NCBI RefSeq assembly: GCF_900113115.1 | Contig: NZ_FOOF01000005.1 | Coordinates: 1 to 64,000 of the forward strand | Reading direction: 5' to 3' | From: Duganella sp. CF458 | Lineage (GTDB): Bacteria; Pseudomonadota; Gammaproteobacteria; Burkholderiales; Burkholderiaceae_D | Length of the DNA: 64,000 nt | Shown here: positions 55,283 through 63,363 of the stretch, piece after piece | Layout: each line of letters starts with the position of its first letter | Position numbering within the stretch: position 1 is the first letter of the stretch | Position numbers and translations under genes: made by a program | Notes under the pieces: generated by a model | What the model was told of the DNA's origin: nothing | The model's database searches: none | The model's input: the letters and a program-made list of their open reading frames with translations, nothing else

Positions 55283-56091
55283 TGCGAACCCTGGTCCATA
55301 TCTCCGATCTGCACTTCGGCCGTGTCGACAATACGCTGCTGGCGCCCTTGCGGGAGTTGATCGGGGATCTGCGCCCGGATGTGGTGGTGGCCTCGGGCGA
55401 CCTGACGCAGCGCGCCCGCAGCGCGCAGTTCCGCCAGGCGCGCCATTACCTTGACAGCTTGCCCAAGCCGCAGATCGTGGTACCGGGCAATCACGACATC
55501 CCGCTCTACAACGTGGCTGCGCGTTTCTTCCAGCCGCTGGTCAAGTACCGCCGCTATATCACGCGCGACCTGGCGCCGGAATTCGTGGACGATGAAATTG
55601 CCGTGCTGGGCCTGAACACGGCGCGCTCCTTGACCTTCAAGGACGGCCGTGTCAATCGCCGCCAGGTCGAATACCTGCGGCAACGCTTCTCGCACCTGCC
55701 GCGCAGCATCACGCGGATTGTGGTGACCCACCACCCGTTCGACCTGCCGCCGCACAAGGACCACGACGATATCGTCGACCGGGCGCCGATGGCTATGGAA
55801 GTGTTCTCGCGCTGCGGTGTGGATCTGTTGCTGGCAGGGCACCTGCACACCAGTCACTCTCACAACACCTCCGAACGCTACGAGATAGACGGCTTCGCCG
55901 CACTGGTGGTGCAGGCCGGCACGGCCACCTCCACCCGCAGCCGGGGCGAAACGAACTCTTTCAATGTCCTGCGCGTACAGCACGACGAAATCCAGGTCGA
56001 GCGTTACAGCTGGACTGAAGGCAACGGGTTCATGCTCGCCTGTACCGACGTCTTCCGCCGCCAAGGCGACATCTGGCGTCCGGCAAGCTAA
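55282..56091 (+). CDS. Calcineurin-like metallophosphoesterase
   Basis: A 269-residue two-metal phosphoesterase. The full metal set is visible: DLHFG, SGDLTQRA, GNHDIP, THHPF and GHLHTSHS. Relatives cleave phosphodiesters, cyclic nucleotides or lipid phosphates. It starts at 55282 on the TAATG overlap with the lipid kinase, so it probably works in the same pathway. The stop is 19 bases from the convergent phospholipase D gene end. Confidence 0.92.
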   Translation: MRTLVHISDLHFGRVDNTLLAPLRELIGDLRPDVVVASGDLTQRARSAQFRQARHYLDSLPKPQIVVPGNHDIPLYNVAARFFQPLVKYRRYITRDLAPEFVDDEIAVLGLNTARSLTFKDGRVNRRQVEYLRQRFSHLPRSITRIVVTHHPFDLPPHKDHDDIVDRAPMAMEVFSRCGVDLLLAGHLHTSHSHNTSERYEIDGFAALVVQAGTATSTRSRGETNSFNVLRVQHDEIQVERYSWTEGNGFMLACTDVFRRQGDIWRPAS

Positions 56092-56110
56092 AAAACAGCG
56101 GTATCAAAGC

Positions 56111-57535
56111 TCAGAGCCAGTAGTCCCACACCCGGGCAAGCCATTCTTTGAGGCGGTTGGAAATGGGCCGCTTGTTCCACTCCACCAGCGTGACCTCTTT
56201 GGAATTGTGCAGGTCTTCCTTGAACGCGTTTTCCATTTCGAGCCCGAACACATCGCCCATCACGATCACGTTGACTTCGCTGTTGTGGAGGAAGCTGCGC
56301 CGGTCGAGGTTGGTGGAACCGACGGTGGACCACACGCCATCGATCACCACCGTCTTGGCATGCAGCACCGACAGCTTGAGCTCGTAGATCTTCACGCCGG
56401 CCTCCAGCAAAGGCTGGTAGAACGCCCGCCCCGCATGAAACACCAGTCCGCTGTCCGACACGCTGGGCAGCACCAGTTGCACCTCGACACCGCGCCGCGC
56501 CGCATTGGTCAACGCTTCCATGGTCTGGTCATCCGGCACGAAATAGGCGCAGGTGATGTGGATCGACTTCTTCGCTTCCTGCATCGCCAGCAGCAGCGCC
56601 TTGTAGATCTCGAAGTGCCCCTCGGGCCGTGAGCCCAGTACCCGCATCACCTTGTCGCCCGCCGGCCCCACCTGCGTGAAGTACTTGGCGTCGCGCAAAT
56701 CATCCGCATCCTGCTCGATCCAGGTCTGCACGAACAGCCATTGCATGGCCTGTACCGCCGGCCCTTCGATGCGGACATGGGTGTCGCGCCAGCCGACGTC
56801 ATTCTCGCCTTTTTCACGGGCCGGGCTGGAGCCGCCGCCCGATCCCGACCCAATGCCGCCAGAGCCGCCGGAGCCGCCGCGAAATGGCGAGCTCTTCGAA
56901 TAGGTATCGCTGATATTGATCCCGCCTGTAAAGCCGACCTTGCCATCCACGATCAGCATCTTGCGGTGGTCGCGCGCATTCAGCTTCCATCCATTGCCGC
57001 GTGCCTTGGCCGGATTCACCGGATTAAAGGCCAGCAGCTTCACGCCGCCTTCCTTCATGTGGTCGAAGAATTCCTGCGGCACGCCGATCGTGCCGACGCT
57101 GTCATAGATCACATTGACGACCACGCCTTCCTTCTGCTTCTGGATCAGCAGGTCGGCGAACTGCATGCCCAGCTCATCCTGGTCGAAGATATACGTTTCG
57201 AAATTGATATGGTCCTTGGCCGCCGCGATGGCCTTCATCATCTCCGCCATGGTTTGCGGGCCGTCGAACAGCAATTGCACCTTGTTGCCGGCGATCAGCG
57301 GCACGCCGGTCGCCGCTTCCTCCAGTGCCGCCTGGCCCTTCAAATCCAGGGTGGACTTGGCCCAGCGCTTCTTCAGCAACTGTTCGGTAGTCTGGCGCGG
57401 CAGCTTGCCTTTGGCGGTAACGACTGCGGGCACCGCTTTGGCGCGCGCCTTGGCCTGGTCGGCGTCGACCTCCGGCAACGATGCGCAGGCCAGCAATGTC
57501 CAACCCGCAAGGAAAACCACCAGCCAAGCCTTCAT
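56111..57535 (-). CDS. Phospholipase D/cardiolipin synthase-like lipoprotein
   Basis: A 474-residue protein with a lipobox (LLACAS, lipid Cys about residue 17) and two HKD motifs: DHRKMLIVDGKVGFTGG and LHAKTVVIDGVWSTVGSTN. Between them is an unusual Gly/Ser-rich insert (GGSGGSGGIGSGSGGGSS). It likely acts at the periplasmic membrane face on phospholipid head groups, as cardiolipin synthase or phospholipase D. It lies beside the PAP2-DAGK-phosphoesterase operon, convergent to it. Confidence 0.88.
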   Translation of the reverse strand: MKAWLVVFLAGWTLLACASLPEVDADQAKARAKAVPAVVTAKGKLPRQTTEQLLKKRWAKSTLDLKGQAALEEAATGVPLIAGNKVQLLFDGPQTMAEMMKAIAAAKDHINFETYIFDQDELGMQFADLLIQKQKEGVVVNVIYDSVGTIGVPQEFFDHMKEGGVKLLAFNPVNPAKARGNGWKLNARDHRKMLIVDGKVGFTGGINISDTYSKSSPFRGGSGGSGGIGSGSGGGSSPAREKGENDVGWRDTHVRIEGPAVQAMQWLFVQTWIEQDADDLRDAKYFTQVGPAGDKVMRVLGSRPEGHFEIYKALLLAMQEAKKSIHITCAYFVPDDQTMEALTNAARRGVEVQLVLPSVSDSGLVFHAGRAFYQPLLEAGVKIYELKLSVLHAKTVVIDGVWSTVGSTNLDRRSFLHNSEVNVIVMGDVFGLEMENAFKEDLHNSKEVTLVEWNKRPISNRLKEWLARVWDYWL

Positions 57536-57599
57536 GAGTGACCTCCGGAGGCCAGTCTATGACAGCGGCGAACGCTTGAATGTTCGCTGCCGAACATAG

Positions 57600-58877
57600 C
57601 TAGCTGTAGTTCAGCCGGGCTGCCTCGCGCCGCAATTCGCCCCGGAAGTCTGGATGCGCAATGGAAATTAATGCGTCGGCCCGCTGCTTGGCCGATTTGC
57701 CGCGCAGTTGGGCCACGCCATATTCGGTCACCACATAATTGATGTCGTTCTTGCTGGTCGTCACATGTGTCCCGGCGCACAGCGTCGGCACGATGCGCGA
57801 AATGCTGCCTTCCCTGGCGGTGGATGGCAGCACGATAAACGACTTGCCCCCGCGCGAACGATTCGCCGCCCGCACAAAATCCGCCTGGCCGCCGGTGCCG
57901 GAGTAGGGCAGGTGGGCCAGGCTTTCCGAGCCGCATTGCCCCAGCAAGTCGATCTGCAGGCTGGCATTGATCGATACCAGCTTGTCGTTCTGGCCGGCGA
58001 TATACGGGTCGTTGGTAAAGCTGACCGGATGCATTTCCAGCAGTGGGTTGTGGTGCATGAAGTCGTACAGCTTGCGCGAGCCCAGCGCGAAAGTTGCCAC
58101 CATGCGTCCCGGCATGAAGGATTTGCGGCGGTTGGTCACGGCGCCGCACTCCACCAGCTTGAGGATGCCGTCGCCAATCATTTCCGTATGGATGCCCAGG
58201 TCTTGCTTGCCGGTGAGCTGCATCACCACGGCATCGGGAATGCCGCCATAGCCGATCTGCAAGGTCGAACCATCGTCAATCATCGGTGCCACATGGGCGG
58301 CAATCGCTTCCTGCACCGGGCCGATCTTCGGCAGCCCGACTTCGATCACCGGCTCATCGCTCTCGACCACCGCCGTTACCTGCGAAATATGGATGTGGCA
58401 TTGGCCATGCGCGAACGGTACGTTGGGATTGGTTTCCAGCACGATCACGCGTGCTTTCTTCAATGCCGCCATGGTGTAGTCGGCTCCCAGGCTGAGCGAG
58501 AAGTTGCCGTGCGCGTCCATTGCCGAGGCCAGCGCAAACACCACCTCGGCCGGCATCTGCCCCTGTTCGATCAAGGATGGGATTTCCGAAAAATACGCTG
58601 GAATGAAATCGGCCCAGCCCGCCTGTCCCGCAGGCCGCGAGGCCCCGCCAAAGAATAGCGCGCAATGCCGCACATGATGTGCCGTCTCCGGATCGAAGTA
58701 ATCGTACTTGCGCATGGCCAGGATTTGCGCCACCTGCACGCCGGTGAAATTCCGGCGCTGCGCCGACAGTTCCCGCAACAGGACAGGCGGCTCGCCGGCG
58801 CCGGTGGGAACGATGATCATGTCGCCATCGCGCACCAGGCGGATGGCGTCGGCGGCGCTGCAGCGCTTGCTGGACAT
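57600..58877 (-). CDS. Acetyl-CoA hydrolase/transferase family protein
   Basis: A 425-residue CoA transferase of the 4-hydroxybutyrate/acetyl-CoA hydrolase type. Domain 1 (1-200) has TGAGEP; domain 2 carries GIGGIPDAV-like GYGGIPDAV, HTEMIGDGI and the conserved EYGVAQLRG near the C-terminus, with the catalytic glutamate region. It moves CoA between acyl groups. The start at 58877 follows a GGAGAC-like site. Divergent from the porin gene, 71 bases away. Confidence 0.88.
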   Translation of the reverse strand: MSSKRCSAADAIRLVRDGDMIIVPTGAGEPPVLLRELSAQRRNFTGVQVAQILAMRKYDYFDPETAHHVRHCALFFGGASRPAGQAGWADFIPAYFSEIPSLIEQGQMPAEVVFALASAMDAHGNFSLSLGADYTMAALKKARVIVLETNPNVPFAHGQCHIHISQVTAVVESDEPVIEVGLPKIGPVQEAIAAHVAPMIDDGSTLQIGYGGIPDAVVMQLTGKQDLGIHTEMIGDGILKLVECGAVTNRRKSFMPGRMVATFALGSRKLYDFMHHNPLLEMHPVSFTNDPYIAGQNDKLVSINASLQIDLLGQCGSESLAHLPYSGTGGQADFVRAANRSRGGKSFIVLPSTAREGSISRIVPTLCAGTHVTTSKNDINYVVTEYGVAQLRGKSAKQRADALISIAHPDFRGELRREAARLNYS

Positions 58878-58948
58878 ACGGGGTCTCCGAATCGTTTTGT
58901 GGGTGTGCGCACAGATTGCATGACACTGCTTACCCTAAGCTGACAGGC

Positions 58949-60034
58949 ATGAAAGCTCTTGCCATCCTGCTTACTTTGCCCGCACTGGCGCTGGCGCAGA
59001 CCAGGGAACCGCCGGCGGGACAGGGCGTCCAACCGTATGGCGTCGTCGATGCCGGCGTGGTGCTGGAACGCGGCTGCAAGCAGGACTGTGCGCGCAGCAA
59101 GGTTTCTCCGGGTATATCGGAAGGTTCACGCATCGGCATCACAGGGCGCGAACCGTTGGGCAGTCATGGCAGCTCGGCTGTCTTCACGCTGGAAGGCGGC
59201 GTCGAGAACGATACCGGGCGCTCCGAAGAAGGGCGCTTGCTGGGGCGCCAGGCCTGGGTCGGGCTCGATGGGCCGTGGGGCATGCTGACCCTGGGCCGCC
59301 AGTACAACCTGCAATACGAGACGCTGGCCGAGGTGGCCGATCCCTTCCATGGCGGGCTGGCGGGTACCGCCACCAACCTCATGGGCTTTACCACCAAGCG
59401 CTATGACAATGCCGTCAAATACCGCACGCCCTCCGGGCATCAATGGAGCGCCGGCGCCATCTACAGCTTCGGCGAATCGACCTTCAGCACTTCCCGCAAC
59501 CGGGCATATGGTGCGACGTTGGGCTTTGCCAATGGCATGTTCGATATCCGCATTGCCCACCAGCGCAAGCGCAATCCGATCGAGGCGGTCGGCACCACAC
59601 AGCCGGTGGACCTGTCCGCGCGCAACACGCTGGTGGCGGCCAACCTCAACTTTGGCGCCGCCACCGTGTTTGCCGCGTATGGCATTAACCGCGGCCTCGG
59701 CAGTTCGCCATGGGACCCGTCGAATCCGTATGGCGCCCTGGCCCTGACCACGCCTTCGCTGTACAGCCACGATACGCTGGCCGGCCTGTCCTATACCAGC
59801 GGGCGCGCGACCTACATGGTGTCCTTCATCCACAAGGATGACCGCAGCCCGCCCAACCAGGATGCCGACCAGGCGGCCATCGGCATGGTGTACTCGCTGT
59901 CCAAGCGCAGCGCGCTGCATGCCTCCTTCGCCCACATCCGCAACCGCAACGGCGCGCCGTATGCCGCCGGCACCGCGACCGAAAACGGCAAGGGCAACCG
60001 CGCCATCACCTTCGGCCTGCGCCACGCTTTCTGA
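58949..60034 (+). CDS. Gram-negative porin
   Basis: A 361-residue outer-membrane porin of the betaproteobacterial type. Signal peptide MKALAILLTLPALALAQ, then VQPYGVVDAGVVLE, SRIGITGREPLG, LGRQAWVGLDGPWGMLTLGRQ, and the C-terminal aromatic residue in RHAF needed for barrel insertion. Sixteen strands are expected. A Cys pair near residues 43-47 (GCKQDC) in loop 1 is seen. The ATG at 58949 is preferred to 58916. Confidence 0.92.
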   Translation: MKALAILLTLPALALAQTREPPAGQGVQPYGVVDAGVVLERGCKQDCARSKVSPGISEGSRIGITGREPLGSHGSSAVFTLEGGVENDTGRSEEGRLLGRQAWVGLDGPWGMLTLGRQYNLQYETLAEVADPFHGGLAGTATNLMGFTTKRYDNAVKYRTPSGHQWSAGAIYSFGESTFSTSRNRAYGATLGFANGMFDIRIAHQRKRNPIEAVGTTQPVDLSARNTLVAANLNFGAATVFAAYGINRGLGSSPWDPSNPYGALALTTPSLYSHDTLAGLSYTSGRATYMVSFIHKDDRSPPNQDADQAAIGMVYSLSKRSALHASFAHIRNRNGAPYAAGTATENGKGNRAITFGLRHAF

Positions 60035-60076
60035 TGTGCTACATTCCCAGGCTGGAACTTTCAGCGGGGAACACTT

Positions 60077-60916
60077 ATGTATCTGACTTACTTCAATGGA
60101 AACTGGGCGGAAGGCAATGCGCCGCTGTTCGGTGCGATGGACCACAGCGTCTGGCTCGGCTCGTCCGTATTCGACGGCGCGCGCGCCATGCGCGGCAAGC
60201 TGCCGGACCTGCGGCCGCACCTGGAGCGCGTGATCCGCTCGGCGCGCAGCCTGGGCCTGGAATGCCCGCTCAGCGTGGATGAAATGGAACAGCTGGTGAA
60301 ACAGGGCGTGTCCCGTTTCCCGGCCGACGCCGAGCTGTATATCCGCCCGCTGGTCTTCGCCACCGATGGCTTGCTGATTCCGGTTTCCGACAAGTCGGCC
60401 TTTGCGCTGACCCTGTTCGATGCGCCGGTGCCGCCATTCACCGGCTTCTCGGCCTGCCTGTCGGCCATGCGCCGTCCCGACGCCGACATGGCCCCGACCG
60501 ATGCCAAGGCTTCCGCGCTGTACGCCAATTCCACCCGCGTGCTGCGTGAAGCGAAAGCGCGCGGCTATGACAATGCCGTGATGTGCGACAGCCAGGGCAA
60601 CGTGGCGGAGTTCGCCACCGCCAACCTGTTCTTCGTGACCCCCGAGGGCAAAGTCGTCACGCCGGCGCTGAACGGCACCTTCCTGGCCGGGATTACCCGC
60701 GCCCGCGTGATCAAGCTGCTGGCCGAAGCCGGCATTGACGTCGAGCAGCGCACCGTCCAGCCGGAAGAACTCGAGCGCGCCAGCGAGATCTTCAACACCG
60801 GCAACTTCGGCAAGGTCACGCCGTGCGTGCGCTATAACGGCCGCGATCTGCCGGCCGGTCCTGTCGCGGCCAAGGCCCGTGAGCTGTACTGGGCCTTTAT
60901 TGAGCGCGGCGAGTAG
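60077..60916 (+). CDS. Branched-chain amino acid aminotransferase family protein
   Basis: A 279-residue PLP class IV aminotransferase. FDGARAMRG, the PLP-lysine block TDAKASALYANS, EFATANLFFV and the phosphate loop TFLAGITRARVI are present. It is a little shorter than IlvE (about 308), so could act on branched-chain or D-amino/aminodeoxychorismate-type substrates. The ATG at 60077 follows AGCGGGGAAC. The 3' end overlaps the convergent DUF3617 gene by 20 bases. Confidence 0.88.
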   Translation: MYLTYFNGNWAEGNAPLFGAMDHSVWLGSSVFDGARAMRGKLPDLRPHLERVIRSARSLGLECPLSVDEMEQLVKQGVSRFPADAELYIRPLVFATDGLLIPVSDKSAFALTLFDAPVPPFTGFSACLSAMRRPDADMAPTDAKASALYANSTRVLREAKARGYDNAVMCDSQGNVAEFATANLFFVTPEGKVVTPALNGTFLAGITRARVIKLLAEAGIDVEQRTVQPEELERASEIFNTGNFGKVTPCVRYNGRDLPAGPVAAKARELYWAFIERGE

Positions 60917-61490
60917 GGGGCTGCACCTCCGGCCCCGGCTTGCTGGGCGGGGCGGCGGGTGCCGGCGCCGCCACGCTCCCGCAGTCGGCGCCAAGCCAGC
61001 GGCCGCTGCCTTCCACCACCATGTTTTGCGGCTTGCCCTGCGCTGAACTGTTCACGTTCATGCGCATGCTGTAGGCCGTATTGCCGTTGAAGATCACCTG
61101 GCCATTGCCGCTGGACGGCGGGCGGGTGCAATGGAAGGTCACGTTCAGGCCGCCCGGCACCGGGGTGCGGGTGGTGGTGCACTGGCCGGGCTGGCCGGCC
61201 GGCAGGTCTTGCTTCTCGGCCATCTCCTTGGTCAGGCAATAGCTGAGTTTGACGCCGCCGTTGTCACCCAGGCCCAGGTTGACGCCGTGGCGCGCCATCA
61301 TCTGTTCCATCGCCTTGCGCTGTTCCGGCGCCATATTCGCCATCTGTTGCTGGGCTGCCGCCATCATGGCCATCATCTCGGGGCTGGCGGAGGCAATGCG
61401 GTTATCCAGCTCCCACAGTCCTGGTTTCAAGGTCTGCGCCATGGCCGGCGCGGCGGCCAGGCAAAGCAGGAGGAAGGATCGGATTTTCAT
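60897..61490 (-). CDS. DUF3617-type exported protein
   Basis: A 197-residue protein with a signal peptide (about 1-17, ending AAPAMA). A Met/Gln-rich helix (MMAMMAAAQQQMANMAPEQRK) precedes a cysteine-bearing domain with CLTKEMA, PVPGGLNVTFHC and GSGRWLGADCG, typical of DUF3617. The C-terminus is Pro/Ala rich. The start at 61490 follows AGGAG. Function unknown; periplasmic. Confidence 0.82.
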   Translation of the reverse strand: MKIRSFLLLCLAAAPAMAQTLKPGLWELDNRIASASPEMMAMMAAAQQQMANMAPEQRKAMEQMMARHGVNLGLGDNGGVKLSYCLTKEMAEKQDLPAGQPGQCTTTRTPVPGGLNVTFHCTRPPSSGNGQVIFNGNTAYSMRMNVNSSAQGKPQNMVVEGSGRWLGADCGSVAAPAPAAPPSKPGPEVQPPTRRAQ

Positions 61491-61551
61491 GGGGGCTCCT
61501 GGAATGGGTAAGACGGCCCGCCGCACCATGCCGCGGGCCGTTCAGGCTGGC

Positions 61552-62217
61552 TTAGCCTTGTGGCGGGCGCGGCTCGGCCACGTAGATTTCCACGCGGCGG
61601 TTGCGCGCGCGGCCGGCGGCGTCGTCGTTCGACGCGACCGGTTCCTGCTCGCCGCGGCCTTCGATCACGATACGGGTTGGCGAGACGCCGCGCGTTGCCA
61701 GGTAATCGCGGGTATGGGCGGCGCGGTCGACCGACAGCGGCTGGTTGACGCTGGTGCTGCCGGTGCTGTCGGTGTGGCCGACGATGCTCACGCTGGTGGC
61801 CGGGTTCTCATTCAGGGTGCTGGCGAAGCGGTCCAGGATCGGGCGGAAGTCCGGCTTGATGTCGGAGCGGCCGGTATCGAACGAAATGTCGCTCGGGATT
61901 TCCAGCTTCAGGCGGTTGTCGCCGGTCTGCGAGACTTGCACGCCGGTGCCCTGGGTGGCCTGTTCCATCTGCTGCTTCTGCGCTTCCATGCGCTTGGACC
62001 AGACGTTGCCGACCACCGCGCCTACCGCCGCGCCCAGCACGGCACCACCGGCAGCCCGTTTGCCGCCGCCTGGACCGGTGGCGGCGCCGAGCACGGCGCC
62101 AATGCCGGCCCCGACACCGGCGCCGGTGGCAGTACCGCGCTGGGTCGCGTTCATATCCGCACAGCCGGTCGTGACAAGCACGGCAATCAGCAGGGCAGCA
62201 AGGGTTTTATTGGGCAT
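61552..62217 (-). CDS. OmpA family lipoprotein with glycine zipper
   Basis: A 221-residue outer-membrane lipoprotein. Lipobox at about 15-20 (VTTGCAD), a glycine-zipper segment (GAGVGAGIGAVLGAATG) and a C-terminal OmpA peptidoglycan-binding domain (about 105-215; SIVGHTDSTGSTSVNQPLS and YLATRGVSPTRI). It tethers the outer membrane to the cell wall. The start at 62217 follows GAAGGAGAAG. Part of an envelope-protein run with the next two genes on the same strand. Confidence 0.9.
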   Translation of the reverse strand: MPNKTLAALLIAVLVTTGCADMNATQRGTATGAGVGAGIGAVLGAATGPGGGKRAAGGAVLGAAVGAVVGNVWSKRMEAQKQQMEQATQGTGVQVSQTGDNRLKLEIPSDISFDTGRSDIKPDFRPILDRFASTLNENPATSVSIVGHTDSTGSTSVNQPLSVDRAAHTRDYLATRGVSPTRIVIEGRGEQEPVASNDDAAGRARNRRVEIYVAEPRPPQG

Positions 62218-62314
62218 GAGCTTCTCCTTCATTAAAAAATGCGCGAAAAAAAGCGGGACGGGTCCTGCGCCGCAGTCCCCGCCCCGCTAGTGTACGCCGG
62301 CTTGGCCGGCTTAA

Positions 62315-62461
62315 CTAAATGCCGCGCCCACTGATCAGGCGCAGCAGGATCATGATGACGGCCACGACCAGCAAGATATGGATGAAACCGCCCACCGTGT
62401 AGGAGGTCACCAGGCCGAGCAGCCACAAGATGATGAGTACAACAGCGATCGTATAGAGCAT
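62315..62461 (-). CDS. Lmo0937-type tiny membrane protein
   Basis: A 48-residue protein read from the ATG at 62461: MLYTIAVVLIILWLLGLVTS then a second hydrophobic stretch (IHILLVVAVIMILLRL) and SGRGI at the end. Two membrane helices separated by the YTVGGF turn match the Lmo0937 family (stress-linked, function unknown). The RBS GAGGAAAAC is upstream. Too short for many gene finders. Confidence 0.85.
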   Translation of the reverse strand: MLYTIAVVLIILWLLGLVTSYTVGGFIHILLVVAVIMILLRLISGRGI

Positions 62462-62539
62462 GATGTTTTCCTCTCATAGTCCGTAATCCTGGATGCATTA
62501 TTGCTGCGTCCGAGCGCGCCATCTGTACGTTGTCGAACA

Positions 62540-63235
62540 TCAGCGCCGTTGCAAACGTCCCTTTACGACTTTTACGTGGTCCCCGGCTTGCCAATTGGCC
62601 GAGCTGCTGCTGACGGTGCGCACCTTGCCATCGTCCATGCGTACGCGTACCTGGTAGGTGGTGGTCGACTTCATATTGCCTTCCACCTGGTTGCCAACCA
62701 CGGCGCCGCCCACGGCGCCGGCGACGGTGGCCAGCTTGCGGCCGTTGCCGCCGCCGACCTGGTTGCCCAGCAGGCCGCCGACCAGCGCGCCGCCTGCCGC
62801 GCCCAGGCCGCTGCCCTGGCCGCGCTGGGTGACGGCTTTCACCGCTTCCACCACGCCGCAGCTATGGCAGGCGGCCGGTGCAGGCGCAGGCGCCGGCGCC
62901 TGCGCTTCCGCGTAGCGCGCTTCCGGCGCGTTGCGTTCGGATGGCGCCGCGCCGCCGCCGTAGCTGCCGGCGTTGGCGCCGCCGCCGGAGTAGCCGGAAG
63001 TATCGGCCACGCGGTTGAGCGGCGCATAGCCGGCCGGTGCCGGTGGCGGCCCCATCTCGTGGGCAGCCACCGGCAGCGGTGCTTCGGCAACCGGCGGCCC
63101 CATCTTCGCGCCCGATTGCGGCAGCCAGCCCATCACCGCGGCAATGCCGACACCGCAAAACAGCACCACGGCGATGGCGGCGATCAGCAGCAGCGGATGG
63201 GTGGTATAGCGCATGATGTTGGGTTCTCGTTCCAT
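62540..63235 (-). CDS. Glycine-zipper 2TM domain protein
   Basis: A 231-residue protein. An N-terminal TM segment (about 16-36, LLLIAAIAVVLFCGVGIAAVMG), an Ala/Pro/Gly-rich linker with CHSC, then a glycine zipper (GGALVGGLLGNQVGGGNGRKL, GGAVVGNQV) typical of the Rick_17kDa/2TM class, and a C-terminal beta domain (YQVRVRMDDGKVRTV). It is probably an envelope stress or outer-membrane protein. Start at 63235 follows AAAGGAA. It heads the leftward run of envelope genes. Confidence 0.85.
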   Translation of the reverse strand: MEREPNIMRYTTHPLLLIAAIAVVLFCGVGIAAVMGWLPQSGAKMGPPVAEAPLPVAAHEMGPPPAPAGYAPLNRVADTSGYSGGGANAGSYGGGAAPSERNAPEARYAEAQAPAPAPAPAACHSCGVVEAVKAVTQRGQGSGLGAAGGALVGGLLGNQVGGGNGRKLATVAGAVGGAVVGNQVEGNMKSTTTYQVRVRMDDGKVRTVSSSSANWQAGDHVKVVKGRLQRR

Positions 63236-63363
63236 GCTGAAATTCCTTTCCTTTTGGATAGATGCATTGTCGCGGCCGCGCCGGCCTGGTTCCGTGCGTC
63301 AGCGTACATACAGTCTTTTTAATTGCCGATACGCTCCGCCTAAACTCCACCAGGCCAACGGCA

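Noticed and set aside
59126-60994. A 622-codon minus frame across the porin and aminotransferase
   Set aside because: It covers two well-supported genes on the other strand and has no signature of its own.
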